From: a bacterium
GTDB lineage: Bacteria > Moduliflexota > Moduliflexia > Moduliflexales > JAUQPW01
Direction of reading: 5' to 3'
Length of the DNA stretch: 42,817 nt
NCBI GenBank assembly: GCA_030550175.1
Contig: JAUQPW010000044.1
Span: 1 to 42,817 of the forward strand
The translations under genes and the position numbers were made by a program. The number at the start of each line of letters is the position of its first letter. The stretch's first letter is position 1. A model generated the notes under the pieces. It saw only the letters and a list, made by a program, of their open reading frames with translations. It was not told the DNA's origin and made no database searches. Below, piece after piece: positions 25,973-33,913 of the stretch.

Positions 25973-27194
25973 CCTGCTCCAATCTGGCCGCATAGCTCTT
26001 TAAATCCTCGGCATAAGGTTGTAGATCTGGATTATTGAAAATGTATTTATCCAAAGCTTCCAGCATTCCGAGACTCTCCGAAATAGGAACCCTCATGGTT
26101 CGTTTGACATTTCCCGTTTTGCGAATAATGCCGGCTACCAGAAAGGCCGGTTCCAGGGCAGCCCGGACCCTTTTAAGATCCACCAGACTCTCTCGTTCTT
26201 CATCCACCGTATAGAAGACCCGAACCACTGCACCGTTTAGTTTGGGACGATGTTTATCAATTTCCTGAAGGATATCCTGGGTGGGATCTTCTTTGTTTGT
26301 GATATTGACCCCAACGGTTAAGAAAGGTCGGGCACAGGTAGGAAGAAACCGATAAGAAGCCTCTCCCTTTTTTAGAGAAACCATACAGAAACCCTTTTCA
26401 TCAAATTCTTCTCCGAAATCTACCCGATCGATACTTCCCGGATAAACCACGGGAGGATAACCTCTGGGATTGAGATTTTGATGCTTATGAATATGCCCCA
26501 AAGCAACGTAATCAAAAGCAGGATTGGCAAGGATACCGGTCAAGAAAACAGGATCCTTACCGATCATGGCAGATCGCTCAGAACCGGAATAGGTAGCTTC
26601 GGCTGCAGCCAGATGGGCCAAAAGAATCGAAGGAATTTGAGGATCCAGACGTTGAGCATAGAAATCGATAATTCCGGTATAACTTTCTTCGATTTTCCTG
26701 GTAATCTCCTCATCGGTCAGATTTTTATATTCCTCCCGGGTCATAAGTATATGTCGGGTTGGCCAGGGAAGACCCAGGATCTGCACAGGTCCGCTTCTGG
26801 TTTCAACCGTTATAAGCTCCGGACGGGTTATGACCCGATAAAGCTTTTCAGATCCCAGGGTTTTAAAAATATCCAGGGCAGAGGCTTTTCCATAAGCGGC
26901 CGGAATATCATGATTTCCCGTTATCATGACTACGGGAATTCCGGCATCGGCTAACTTCCGGATTTTTGCCGCAAATTCTCGCTGGTGGGTTGGATTAGGA
27001 TCTGCGGTACGATAAGCATCTCCTGCGAAAAGAGCCAGATCAATCCCTTCAGCAAGAGCCGTATCAACAGCAAACTCCAGGCACTTTACAAAATCCTTGA
27101 GGCGGGTATGAAGTCCTGTTTCAGGATCGATACGCCCGTAATTTTCCATGCCAATATGGGTATCGGAGATATGTAGAACTTTAAGGGGCTTCAT
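25935..27194 (-). CDS. sbcD: SbcD/Mre11 nuclease subunit
   Basis: The Mn2+-dependent phosphodiesterase/nuclease partner of SbcC. 419 residues. Metal-site motifs are all visible: HISDTHIG (residues 8-15), ALFAGDAYR, ITGNHDIP, LLAHLAAAEATY and ALGHIHKHQ. The C-terminal capping domain follows. The start MKPLKVLHISDTHIG is family-typical. The extreme C-terminus runs into an octamer repeat and is not conserved. SbcC follows 73 bases downstream. The neighbourhood with HerA and NurA is like that of archaeal Mre11-Rad50 operons. Confidence 0.95.
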   Translation of the reverse strand: MKPLKVLHISDTHIGMENYGRIDPETGLHTRLKDFVKCLEFAVDTALAEGIDLALFAGDAYRTADPNPTHQREFAAKIRKLADAGIPVVMITGNHDIPAAYGKASALDIFKTLGSEKLYRVITRPELITVETRSGPVQILGLPWPTRHILMTREEYKNLTDEEITRKIEESYTGIIDFYAQRLDPQIPSILLAHLAAAEATYSGSERSAMIGKDPVFLTGILANPAFDYVALGHIHKHQNLNPRGYPPVVYPGSIDRVDFGEEFDEKGFCMVSLKKGEASYRFLPTCARPFLTVGVNITNKEDPTQDILQEIDKHRPKLNGAVVRVFYTVDEERESLVDLKRVRAALEPAFLVAGIIRKTGNVKRTMRVPISESLGMLEALDKYIFNNPDLQPYAEDLKSYAARLEQELRDTETRRRGE

Positions 27195-27611
27195 GCTTAT
27201 TACCCAATTCCGATTTATCGGTTAAAGAAAAACCTATTTGCAGGGTGGTTACCTAAACTTCATCATGTCTACCGTAGGCCAGACATATCTATAGAAGTAT
27301 CGGATTTGATCTTAAAAGTCAACTCTATTTTTATAGAGTAGGGATATCCATTTCATGTGAAAATCGCCTTAGGATTTTTCCAGGAATTGGGATAGATATT
27401 TGTTCAAAGGCTATTCTTGACAAGAGGTCTTGATTTTGTCAAAAATAAGGGTAAAATTACCTTTCTTTCTTTCGTATGGGTTGGAAATGATAGCAACCTA
27501 TATAGGCTGCTTCCCAATTCCCTTCCCTTGTAAGGAACGAGGCTGGGAGTTAGGTCGCTTTTTGAAGGGCAAATGGGGAATAGCACCCATTTGCGATGAA
27601 GAGGAGGCATC
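27195..27611. other. 417-bp divergent intergenic region with palindrome
   Basis: This gap lies between sbcD and the plus-strand binding protein. It has a perfect palindrome ACTCTAT-TTTT-ATAGAGT (27322-27339), operator-like, and a possible plus-strand promoter near 27430. I see no gene; short frames near 27430-27610 do not look like protein. Confidence 0.5.
27430..27457 (+). promoter_or_regulatory. Possible promoter for the amino-acid binding protein
   Basis: TTGATT (27430-27435) and TAAAAT (27452-27457) are 16 bases apart. A TTGACA at 27417 has no good partner box at 17 bases. The gene starts 155 bases downstream. Confidence 0.3.
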
Positions 27612-28748
27612 ATGAGACCATTTTTATTAAAAATACTCTTAAGTAGTCTGGTGACCGTTTTCTTTCTTATCCATTCAGCCCTGGCTGCAGATACCCTCAA
27701 GATAGGCTTTGCAGGTCCTCTCACCGGAGATCAGGCGTCTCTTGGGGATATGCTAAGAAATGGAGGGACCATAGCCGTTGAAGAATGGAATGAAAGGGGA
27801 GGGGTCCTGGGAAAAAAGATTGAGGCTGCCTGGGGAGATGACCAGCATGATCCGAAACAGGCTGTTGCCATAGCCAATAAGTTTATCAATGAAGGCGTCG
27901 TCGGCGTCATCGGTCATCTCAATTCCAGTTGTTCCATTCCCGCTTCAACGATTTATGCAAAGGTTCCTATCCCCCAAATCACACCTTCTTCCACTAATCC
28001 CCAATATACTGAGCAGGAACTGAGAAATGTATTTCGGGTTTGTGGCCGGGATGATCAACAAGGAGCGGTTGCCGCAGATTTTATCGTCAATACCCTTAAG
28101 AAAACCAAAGTGGCCGTCTTCCATGATAAAACAACTTATGGTCAGGGGTTAGCCGATGAAACGGTCAAGCGGCTAAAAGAGCTGGGGGTTGAGCCGGTCT
28201 TCTACACGGGAATTGTTCAGGGAGATAAAGATTACACAGTGATTCTAACGGCCGCTAAACAGAAAAATCCAGAAGTTCTTTACTTCGGAGGAATCTATCC
28301 CGAGGCGATCCTTCTGGCTAAACAATCCAAGGATATCGGGTTGAATATTATTCTCATGGGTGGAGAAGGTTTGCATGTCCAGGAATTTATTGATGGGGCA
28401 GGTCCTGCAGCGGAAGGGACCTACTTCAGCTCTAACCCAGACCCGGAAAGAATTCCGGAAGCCCAACCCTTCATTAAAAAATTTAGGGAAAAGTTCCCAC
28501 AGACCAGGGAAATAGGCGTTTATACCGTTCACAGTTATGTGGCCACCAACATTCTCCTGGAAGCCATTCAGGCAACTCAGAGTACAGAGGGACAGAAACT
28601 GATAGACTATCTTCATAAGGCCCAGTTTAATACGGCACTGGGACCGATCCGATTCGATGAAAAAGGCGATGTGCTAGCGCCTCCTTATGTATTTTGGCAG
28701 GTTCAGAATGGGAAATTTGTGCAGGTCCAGGAGCTTAAGAAGCCATAA
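27612..28748 (+). CDS. Branched-chain amino acid-type ABC transporter substrate-binding protein (LivK-like)
   Basis: A 378-residue periplasmic binding protein of the Leu/Ile/Val receptor family. A cleavable signal peptide (MRPFLLKILLSSLVTVFFLI, cut after ALA) is followed by DTLKIGFAGPLTGDQASLG, GVVGVIGHLNSSCSIPASTIYA, ITPSSTNPQYTEQELRNVFRVCGRDDQQGAVAADF and GVYTVHSYVATNILLEAI. GAGGAGG stands before the ATG. It is an orphan: no permease or ATPase is adjacent, and it interrupts the DNA-repair block on the opposite strand. The ligand may be an amino acid, amide or related compound. Confidence 0.93.
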   Translation: MRPFLLKILLSSLVTVFFLIHSALAADTLKIGFAGPLTGDQASLGDMLRNGGTIAVEEWNERGGVLGKKIEAAWGDDQHDPKQAVAIANKFINEGVVGVIGHLNSSCSIPASTIYAKVPIPQITPSSTNPQYTEQELRNVFRVCGRDDQQGAVAADFIVNTLKKTKVAVFHDKTTYGQGLADETVKRLKELGVEPVFYTGIVQGDKDYTVILTAAKQKNPEVLYFGGIYPEAILLAKQSKDIGLNIILMGGEGLHVQEFIDGAGPAAEGTYFSSNPDPERIPEAQPFIKKFREKFPQTREIGVYTVHSYVATNILLEAIQATQSTEGQKLIDYLHKAQFNTALGPIRFDEKGDVLAPPYVFWQVQNGKFVQVQELKKP

Positions 28749-28822
28749 AAAATAGGAGTGGTGGCGCAAATGTTATTTCACACCAACAAGTTATGAAACA
28801 GCATTTCGCGCTACAAAGGCTC

Positions 28823-30466
28823 CTAACCAAACAGGGCCTCAATATCTGCTGCAACCTTTTCTTCTCGCTCTTTTTCTGTGAGGAAGCCCATATCTTTATA
28901 AAACTGCTCATCATAATCTCGACTACGAATAACTATCGGCATAGGGACGGCATGACCTAGAATCAAAGCCTGCTGTTTAGAATCCAGACTGGCCAGAACA
29001 CTCCGGAGTCCGGTGGGATTACTGACCCCGGTTAAGACGGCTTGAATATCCTTTTCATCATCAAGAAGGGCTATGATTTTGGTTCCGATTTGGGAGAGGA
29101 TTTCATCATCGATTCCAGAAGGGCGCTGATCCACAACCAGCAGAGAAACGTAATACTTTCTCAACTCTCTGGCAATGGTGCCAAAAATGGTTTGTTTTGA
29201 GGCCCGTGGGTTCAAAAACTTATGGGCTTCTTCAATGGTAATCACCAATTGCTTCGGCCTATTCGCCGGATTTTGCGTTGCCAGATACTCCTCGGTTCTT
29301 TTTACATAAAGTTCATGAATACGGCGGGTGATAATGTTGGCCACGAGAAGGTAACAGAGCATACTGGATTCTTTTCCGAACTCCAGGACGATATGAATAC
29401 CTTTATCGATATACTCCATGATTTTTTGGATGATATCTTCGCTGGTTTTAGGGATCAGGAATTTAAAGGCACGGAACCTTCGGAGCTTTCGATAGAGGGC
29501 TGCCAGGGATTCAGGATGCGTCCTGAGTTCATCGGCTAGAGCCTGAATATCTTCCTCCCCTCGCTCAAGGAGGGTATCCAGCCAATCGTTTTTATAACGA
29601 GCCCAAATCGAATAGGCGGCTTCCATAGCCGTAGGATGTAAACTGAGTTCATCCTGGAGGGGAATTACATCTTCCACGGCAATTTGATCGTATCCGATAA
29701 GAACCTCATGATCTGCCTGGACTTTGCGCCGCCTGGAGGAATCCGGATCCAGGGTAAAGATGGCAACCCGGTTTCCAAAGATCTGTTTAAGCCCTTTGAC
29801 AAAATCCTGTCTGTTCCCTCCGGTCTCTTTCATGGCTCCCCATCCATATTCGTTGTGCGTGTCAAAAATAATATTAACCGCCTTTTCATTTTTGATAAGA
29901 CCGCTGAGGACCAGCCGCGTCAGGAAAGTCTTTCCAGTCCCGGTTTTACCGAAGATTCCATTACTCCGCTCCACGAAGCGATCTAAATTTAAGCAAACAG
30001 GAGTGTCCATATCCAAAGGCTTCCCAATGTTGAAGTATTTTCGATCTAAAGCTTCTCTTCCAAAGATCCGACTGACATCTTCTTCGTCCGCTTCGTAAAC
30101 TAAAGCAAAGTGGGTAGGAATGGTTTTAACGGGTTGGGGTGTTGGATTGATTAAATGAGAGTTCTCTACCCGTTCTAATGCCAGCATAGGGCGCAGAATC
30201 ACCGTGGCATAGGTGCTGGTACCACTTAGAACCTGACGCAAGAGGGTGTTTTCTCGGGAAGGTGGATGGGTAAGAATCTGGGGATTGGTCACCTCCAGCC
30301 GAACGTCGGTAATCATCGAAAAAAATAGATGTTTCTCCCCTTCAATAACGACGAATTTCCCTGCCTTAATATCTTCGACACTTCGGTTCGGGTTTAACTT
30401 CATCTCCATCCCTTCCAAAAGGGAACCGCGGGTGATGATCCCTAATTCGCCTGAACGATGGTCCAT
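28823..30466 (-). CDS. herA: HerA-like DNA-translocase ATPase
   Basis: A hexameric FtsK/HerA-family ATPase that, in studied systems, pumps DNA into the NurA nuclease during end resection. 547 residues: N-terminal beta-barrel region (about 1-100), Walker A GKTGTGKT (173-180), Walker B VITIEEAH followed by KFLNP, and a C-terminal arginine/sensor region LLVVDQRPSGIDDEILSQIGTKII. The family call is firm from these motifs together with adjacent NurA. It begins at ATG 30466; an octamer foldback repeat lies directly upstream. Confidence 0.9.
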   Translation of the reverse strand: MDHRSGELGIITRGSLLEGMEMKLNPNRSVEDIKAGKFVVIEGEKHLFFSMITDVRLEVTNPQILTHPPSRENTLLRQVLSGTSTYATVILRPMLALERVENSHLINPTPQPVKTIPTHFALVYEADEEDVSRIFGREALDRKYFNIGKPLDMDTPVCLNLDRFVERSNGIFGKTGTGKTFLTRLVLSGLIKNEKAVNIIFDTHNEYGWGAMKETGGNRQDFVKGLKQIFGNRVAIFTLDPDSSRRRKVQADHEVLIGYDQIAVEDVIPLQDELSLHPTAMEAAYSIWARYKNDWLDTLLERGEEDIQALADELRTHPESLAALYRKLRRFRAFKFLIPKTSEDIIQKIMEYIDKGIHIVLEFGKESSMLCYLLVANIITRRIHELYVKRTEEYLATQNPANRPKQLVITIEEAHKFLNPRASKQTIFGTIARELRKYYVSLLVVDQRPSGIDDEILSQIGTKIIALLDDEKDIQAVLTGVSNPTGLRSVLASLDSKQQALILGHAVPMPIVIRSRDYDEQFYKDMGFLTEKEREEKVAADIEALFG

Positions 30467-30477
30467 GGTTTAAAAAG

Positions 30478-30622
30478 TGTGGGAGTAGGGGGGTGTGGGA
30501 GTGCGGAAGTGGAAAAGTATGGGAGTATAAAAGTATGGAAGTATGGGGGTGGGAGAAATTTTTCCCACACTCCCACACCCCCCTACTCCCACCCCCCCCT
30601 ACTTCCACACTCCTACACTCCA
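30478..30622. repeat. Octamer foldback repeat (copy B), between herA and the HAS-barrel gene
   Basis: Nine 8-bp units on the plus strand (30478-30549): TGTGGGAG, TAGGGGGG, TGTGGGAG, TGCGGAAG, TGGAAAAG, TATGGGAG, TATAAAAG, TATGGAAG, TATGGGGG. A central AAATTTTT is followed by a pyrimidine arm of similar length (30563-30622) in the same octamer register. The single-stranded form could make a long, imperfect hairpin. It fills almost the whole gap between the two genes. Confidence 0.85.
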
Positions 30623-30626
30623 CCTT

Positions 30627-31229
30627 TTAAGGTGCGATTCTTCTCAAAATCGAACTCAGACGATCGTAATCCTCTCGTAAGAGCCTGGATAACTCCTTAC
30701 CGACCTGAATTAAATATTGATGGGCATCCTCGGCGTGGGCTTCCAGACTATTTCGAATGGTCGCAATAATCAACTCATCGGGAGGAACCCGGCTGATGGT
30801 GAAAAGCGTATGAAGGTAATCTGATTGCCGGGTGAATTCTCGGACTTCTTCTAAAGAACAAGTATATACAAAACTATGAATTCGTGGAGGTTGGGAGGGA
30901 AGAATCTGTTTAATTCCCGTCTGGTCTTGATATCCAACCAGGTGAGCTTGAAATTCCGTCTTCAAAAGTTCGAAGATCTGGGGTTGCTCATTACGGAGTT
31001 CTTCCTCTGTTTTCCCGTAAGCTACAGCACGACGATTGGGCTCGATACTGTTAGTCATGACATTAAAGACCAATCCATAAATAAGAAAACCGGCTCCTTC
31101 CACCGAGGTCGAAGTAGGTTTTACCTTGACAAAAGATCCAAAGGGAGGTGAGCAATGGAGATCCCTGCATTGAGCGATCATTTCGGTTGTGTTACTTTCG
31201 ATAACCTCGGCTATGTGAGTTTCTTTCAT
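30627..31229 (-). CDS. HAS-barrel-like protein linked to HerA-NurA
   Basis: A 200-residue protein encoded between nurA and herA. Its N-terminal half (THIAEVIESNTTEMIAQC, PPFGSFVKVKPT, GFLIYGLVFNVMT) resembles the HerA-ATP-synthase (HAS) barrel that normally forms the HerA N-terminus; the C-terminal half is charged and helical (SLEAHAEDAHQYLIQVGKEL). I infer it is an accessory subunit of the HerA-NurA complex. HerA here also has its own N-terminal barrel, so this looks like an additional copy. No enzymatic motifs are visible. Confidence 0.72.
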   Translation of the reverse strand: MKETHIAEVIESNTTEMIAQCRDLHCSPPFGSFVKVKPTSTSVEGAGFLIYGLVFNVMTNSIEPNRRAVAYGKTEEELRNEQPQIFELLKTEFQAHLVGYQDQTGIKQILPSQPPRIHSFVYTCSLEEVREFTRQSDYLHTLFTISRVPPDELIIATIRNSLEAHAEDAHQYLIQVGKELSRLLREDYDRLSSILRRIAP

Positions 31230-31294
31230 AGGAGCAGGCGTTAGAAATCAGGAGTCAGTATCCGAAGATTTTTGTTCCGGGTCTCTGGCTCCTG

Positions 31295-32659
31295 TTAGAT
31301 AGAAATCTGTCTCTTTTTCTGGCTTTTGCAGGAACTCTGGACTCGGATATTCTGTTGAACCAAAGCATCCTGGAGCAGGCGATAAAATAATTCTCGATCC
31401 GATCCACGTACAACGGCTTTTTCGTGGGCTTCAGCCAGGCTTACCGGGTATCCCTGTCCCTTTTCAACCTGATCATAAATAACGGCATGGGTTAAGGCCA
31501 GTAAATTTTGATTCTTGGCGACCCATTCCGGGATTTCTACCCGGGCAATTTCGGAACCTACATTCAAATAAAAGAAGTAGATGGTGTGGGAGCCGTAATT
31601 TTTCAGAATTTTAGAGGTACTTTTGAAAACAGTGGAACGCTCTCCGGGTTCCAGGAGGTACGAGAAAATAGTTTGATCAATAACCCCCTGGATGGGCTCA
31701 CAGGGAAGTTCAGGAAGATCTCGATAGGGGCACTTATCGCAATTTACAAAGCGCTCAGGGCACATTCCTACACGAAGCGTATGAATCACATCTGCACTGC
31801 GAGGATAGCTGATATACCCGGCAATGGGAACCCGCCACTTCTGAAAATTATCTAATACCTTTAAAAATTCCCTTAAAATATAGGCACTGAAATCTTCCGG
31901 TGTTGCCTCCAGGTGCCAGAATATCAAAGTTCCATCATAGAGGGCCACTTGTGGAGATGCGGAGACACAGGGATGTGGAGACGCGGGGGCATGGGGATGG
32001 GGAAAATCGTCCACTCCCTTAAAATCACTGCGTTCCGGTATCTCGGTATTATAACCCATCCCGTGCTTCCCTATTTTCTTGTTCTCGTATCCTTCTGTTC
32101 CTATGTCCTCCTGTCCCCCTATCCCAGATTGCTCCCGTGTGTGTGCAACCAGACGAGCCAGCTCTTGAAATTCCATGAGATTCCGTAAAATCCCAACCAT
32201 CTCTCCATCCACGGGAACTTTATGTTGGTTCCACTCTTTATAGAGATCTTCCTCTTTATAAAAAAGGGTGGGACGACTGGTCAAGAGGGGTCTTTCACCG
32301 GTTCCATAATGGAGGACAATGGAACTAATGTTGATAAGATAACAGAGGGCGATCTCGTGTCGATCCGGGAAAATCTGTGAGCCATCTGTCGCTATAACGG
32401 TAAACTGTTTGGGTTTTGGAGGAAGGGGAGAGAAGGCTGTAAGGGGTTCAGAAAAATCCTGGGCGGTTAACCAGGAGGTTTTACTTTGACTTAGCTTGAA
32501 GTTAAGAAGTGGCCAATCCTGCCAGCGTTTAAGTTCTTCCAGGGCTTTCTCAACTTTTTTTTGATAAATATTCTCATGGGATTTTTGCTCTCCCACCATG
32601 TAAACAATCTGTTTTTTAACAGCAGAAAAATCTAACACACCCGGTCCGTTATCTGTCAT
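31295..32659 (-). CDS. nurA: NurA-domain 5'-3' nuclease
   Basis: A NurA-family nuclease, partner of HerA in generating 3' single-stranded DNA tails. 454 residues. The first active-site motif is FTVIATDGSQIFPDRH (catalytic D92); a second acidic strand is VALYDGTLIFWHLE (D242); C-terminal motifs are IAGYISYPRSADVI and NVGSEIARVEIPEWV. Residues about 176-236 are low-complexity, including FPHPHAPASPHP, and encoded by an octamer foldback repeat inserted between conserved blocks. A Cys cluster CPERFVNCDKCPYRDLPELPC may bind metal. The reading frame stays open through the repeat. Confidence 0.9.
   Translation of the reverse strand: MTDNGPGVLDFSAVKKQIVYMVGEQKSHENIYQKKVEKALEELKRWQDWPLLNFKLSQSKTSWLTAQDFSEPLTAFSPLPPKPKQFTVIATDGSQIFPDRHEIALCYLINISSIVLHYGTGERPLLTSRPTLFYKEEDLYKEWNQHKVPVDGEMVGILRNLMEFQELARLVAHTREQSGIGGQEDIGTEGYENKKIGKHGMGYNTEIPERSDFKGVDDFPHPHAPASPHPCVSASPQVALYDGTLIFWHLEATPEDFSAYILREFLKVLDNFQKWRVPIAGYISYPRSADVIHTLRVGMCPERFVNCDKCPYRDLPELPCEPIQGVIDQTIFSYLLEPGERSTVFKSTSKILKNYGSHTIYFFYLNVGSEIARVEIPEWVAKNQNLLALTHAVIYDQVEKGQGYPVSLAEAHEKAVVRGSDRELFYRLLQDALVQQNIRVQSSCKSQKKRQISI
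31950..32126. repeat. Octamer foldback repeat (copy C), inside nurA
   Basis: Purine-arm units on the plus strand start at 31950: TGTGGAGA, TGCGGAGA, CACAGGGA, TGTGGAGA, CGCGGGGG, CATGGGGA, TGGGGAAA (to 32005). After about 50 bases comes a pyrimidine arm in the same 8-bp register (about 32058-32126: TCCCGTGC, TTCCCTAT, TTTCTTGT, TCTCGTAT, CCTTCTGT, TCCTATGT, CCTCCTGT, CCCCCTAT). The whole lies inside the nurA coding sequence. Confidence 0.8.
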
Positions 32660-32739
32660 CCATTGTTTGTTGTTGTAGGAGGGCTGGGTTTATTTTATAT
32701 TTAATTAAATAATTAAACAGCAGGACAACAAACAAAGGA

Positions 32740-33465
32740 CTAAGGAGCTAGTTTTTCTATGGATTCGAGGTTTTTTGCAAACTCGGAAAGGGAATAAAAG
32801 CGCTGGTTAGATCTCCTGTCTGCTTCTAACTCAGCTTCTAAGTGTTGAAGCCTTAACTCCAGAATCTGTCTGGAGACTCCAAATTTATGACAAAGCTCAT
32901 TTTCATGGTGATAGAGATCTAATAAATTCGGACCTCCGGTAAGCCGGAAGATTTCTCCACGAGGCACCAGAATGGCTGCAGCATAGTAACTGGCCTGGAT
33001 CTCTAGGGGGTGATGGATCTCCAGGGGGTTGCAAAACAGGGGTCCACATAACAAGGGGGTCGTAGGTTCAGATGAAACGCGCAGGATATCATCCCATCCG
33101 GCATTAAAGGCCCCTCCTGCACGATAGTGGAGGGCATAATGTCCACCTGCATGGGCAATGGCGAAACGGCAAAACTCTTCCGTCATGCCCGTATAACCGG
33201 TATTAATGAGAATAACCTTATCCTTTCCCTGGAAAAAACACTTCTCGGGATATAATCCTCCCCACGTATTCTGGGTTGAGACTCCTTTAAGGGACTCTTC
33301 TTGAGTTAGATCAATAAAATCTGTTTGAAGTCCAAAAATACACTGAAAAACATCCCCAACATTTAGAGGAAATTCTAAATTAAAATCCCCTGTATAACTT
33401 CGATATCTCCATAAATCCTGTTCTGCTACCTTCTGAATAACTTGCTTAGGAATAAATTCAACCAT
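32740..33465 (-). CDS. ImmA/IrrE-like (DUF955) protein lacking the catalytic glutamate
   Basis: A 241-residue protein resembling IrrE/ImmA zinc peptidases, which cleave repressors in phage or stress responses. The active-site helix reads FAIAHAGGHYALHY: H105 and H109 are present but the Glu of HExxH is A106 (codon GCA). The third-ligand helix LEIQASYYAAAILVPRGE supplies E155, as in the family. Metal could still bind, but peptidase activity should be lost, so it may act as a pseudo-enzyme or sensor. The C-terminal helical part (HKFGVSRQILELRLQHL) resembles a helix-turn-helix remnant. It lies 80 bases upstream of nurA on the same strand. Confidence 0.75.
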   Translation of the reverse strand: MVEFIPKQVIQKVAEQDLWRYRSYTGDFNLEFPLNVGDVFQCIFGLQTDFIDLTQEESLKGVSTQNTWGGLYPEKCFFQGKDKVILINTGYTGMTEEFCRFAIAHAGGHYALHYRAGGAFNAGWDDILRVSSEPTTPLLCGPLFCNPLEIHHPLEIQASYYAAAILVPRGEIFRLTGGPNLLDLYHHENELCHKFGVSRQILELRLQHLEAELEADRRSNQRFYSLSEFAKNLESIEKLAP

Positions 33466-33889
33466 AAAATCCTCCTGAAAGCCTGAGATTAGATATACCT
33501 GAACCTCTACCGGAGTCTTTCTGGAGATTCAATATGATTTTTACTAAGATCTCCTTAACCCTCTAACAATTTTTCCATGGTTTTTAGAGCTTATGGGATA
33601 AGTTATACGTTTTCTACCTTGGATTCGCCTAATCTTGGCCTTTTAGGCTAACAGGCCTCCGGTACCTTGTCAACTTTTTTTTAAAATTTTTGTCCATTAA
33701 AAGAATAGCATGGCTTTCTCAGAGGAAAATGCTATTATATGTATTGACTACCATTTTGTCATAAAAGTTACACCCAGCACAAAAGTTTTAAAAGGATGAT
33801 GTTCTTATCCTAATGAGTATGCAAATTTCAAACCAATAAAAGCGAACTATCCCGATGAAGGTGAGAAGTAAATTCAGATCTGATGGTAA
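33466..33889. other. 424-bp divergent intergenic region
   Basis: This AT-rich gap separates the ImmA-like gene and dapF. It includes TTGTCAACTTTTTTTT and ATGCTATTATATG tracts and a TTGACT at 33744 without a clear partner box. Promoters for both genes must lie here. No protein-like frame, RNA fold or repeat is evident. Confidence 0.5.
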
Positions 33890-33913
33890 ATGCTTCCCAT
33901 CTACCCAAAGCCT

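Noticed and set aside
5096..32126. Octamer repeats as CRISPR arrays
   Set aside because: Units are 8 bp, degenerate, without spacers, and have inverted arms.
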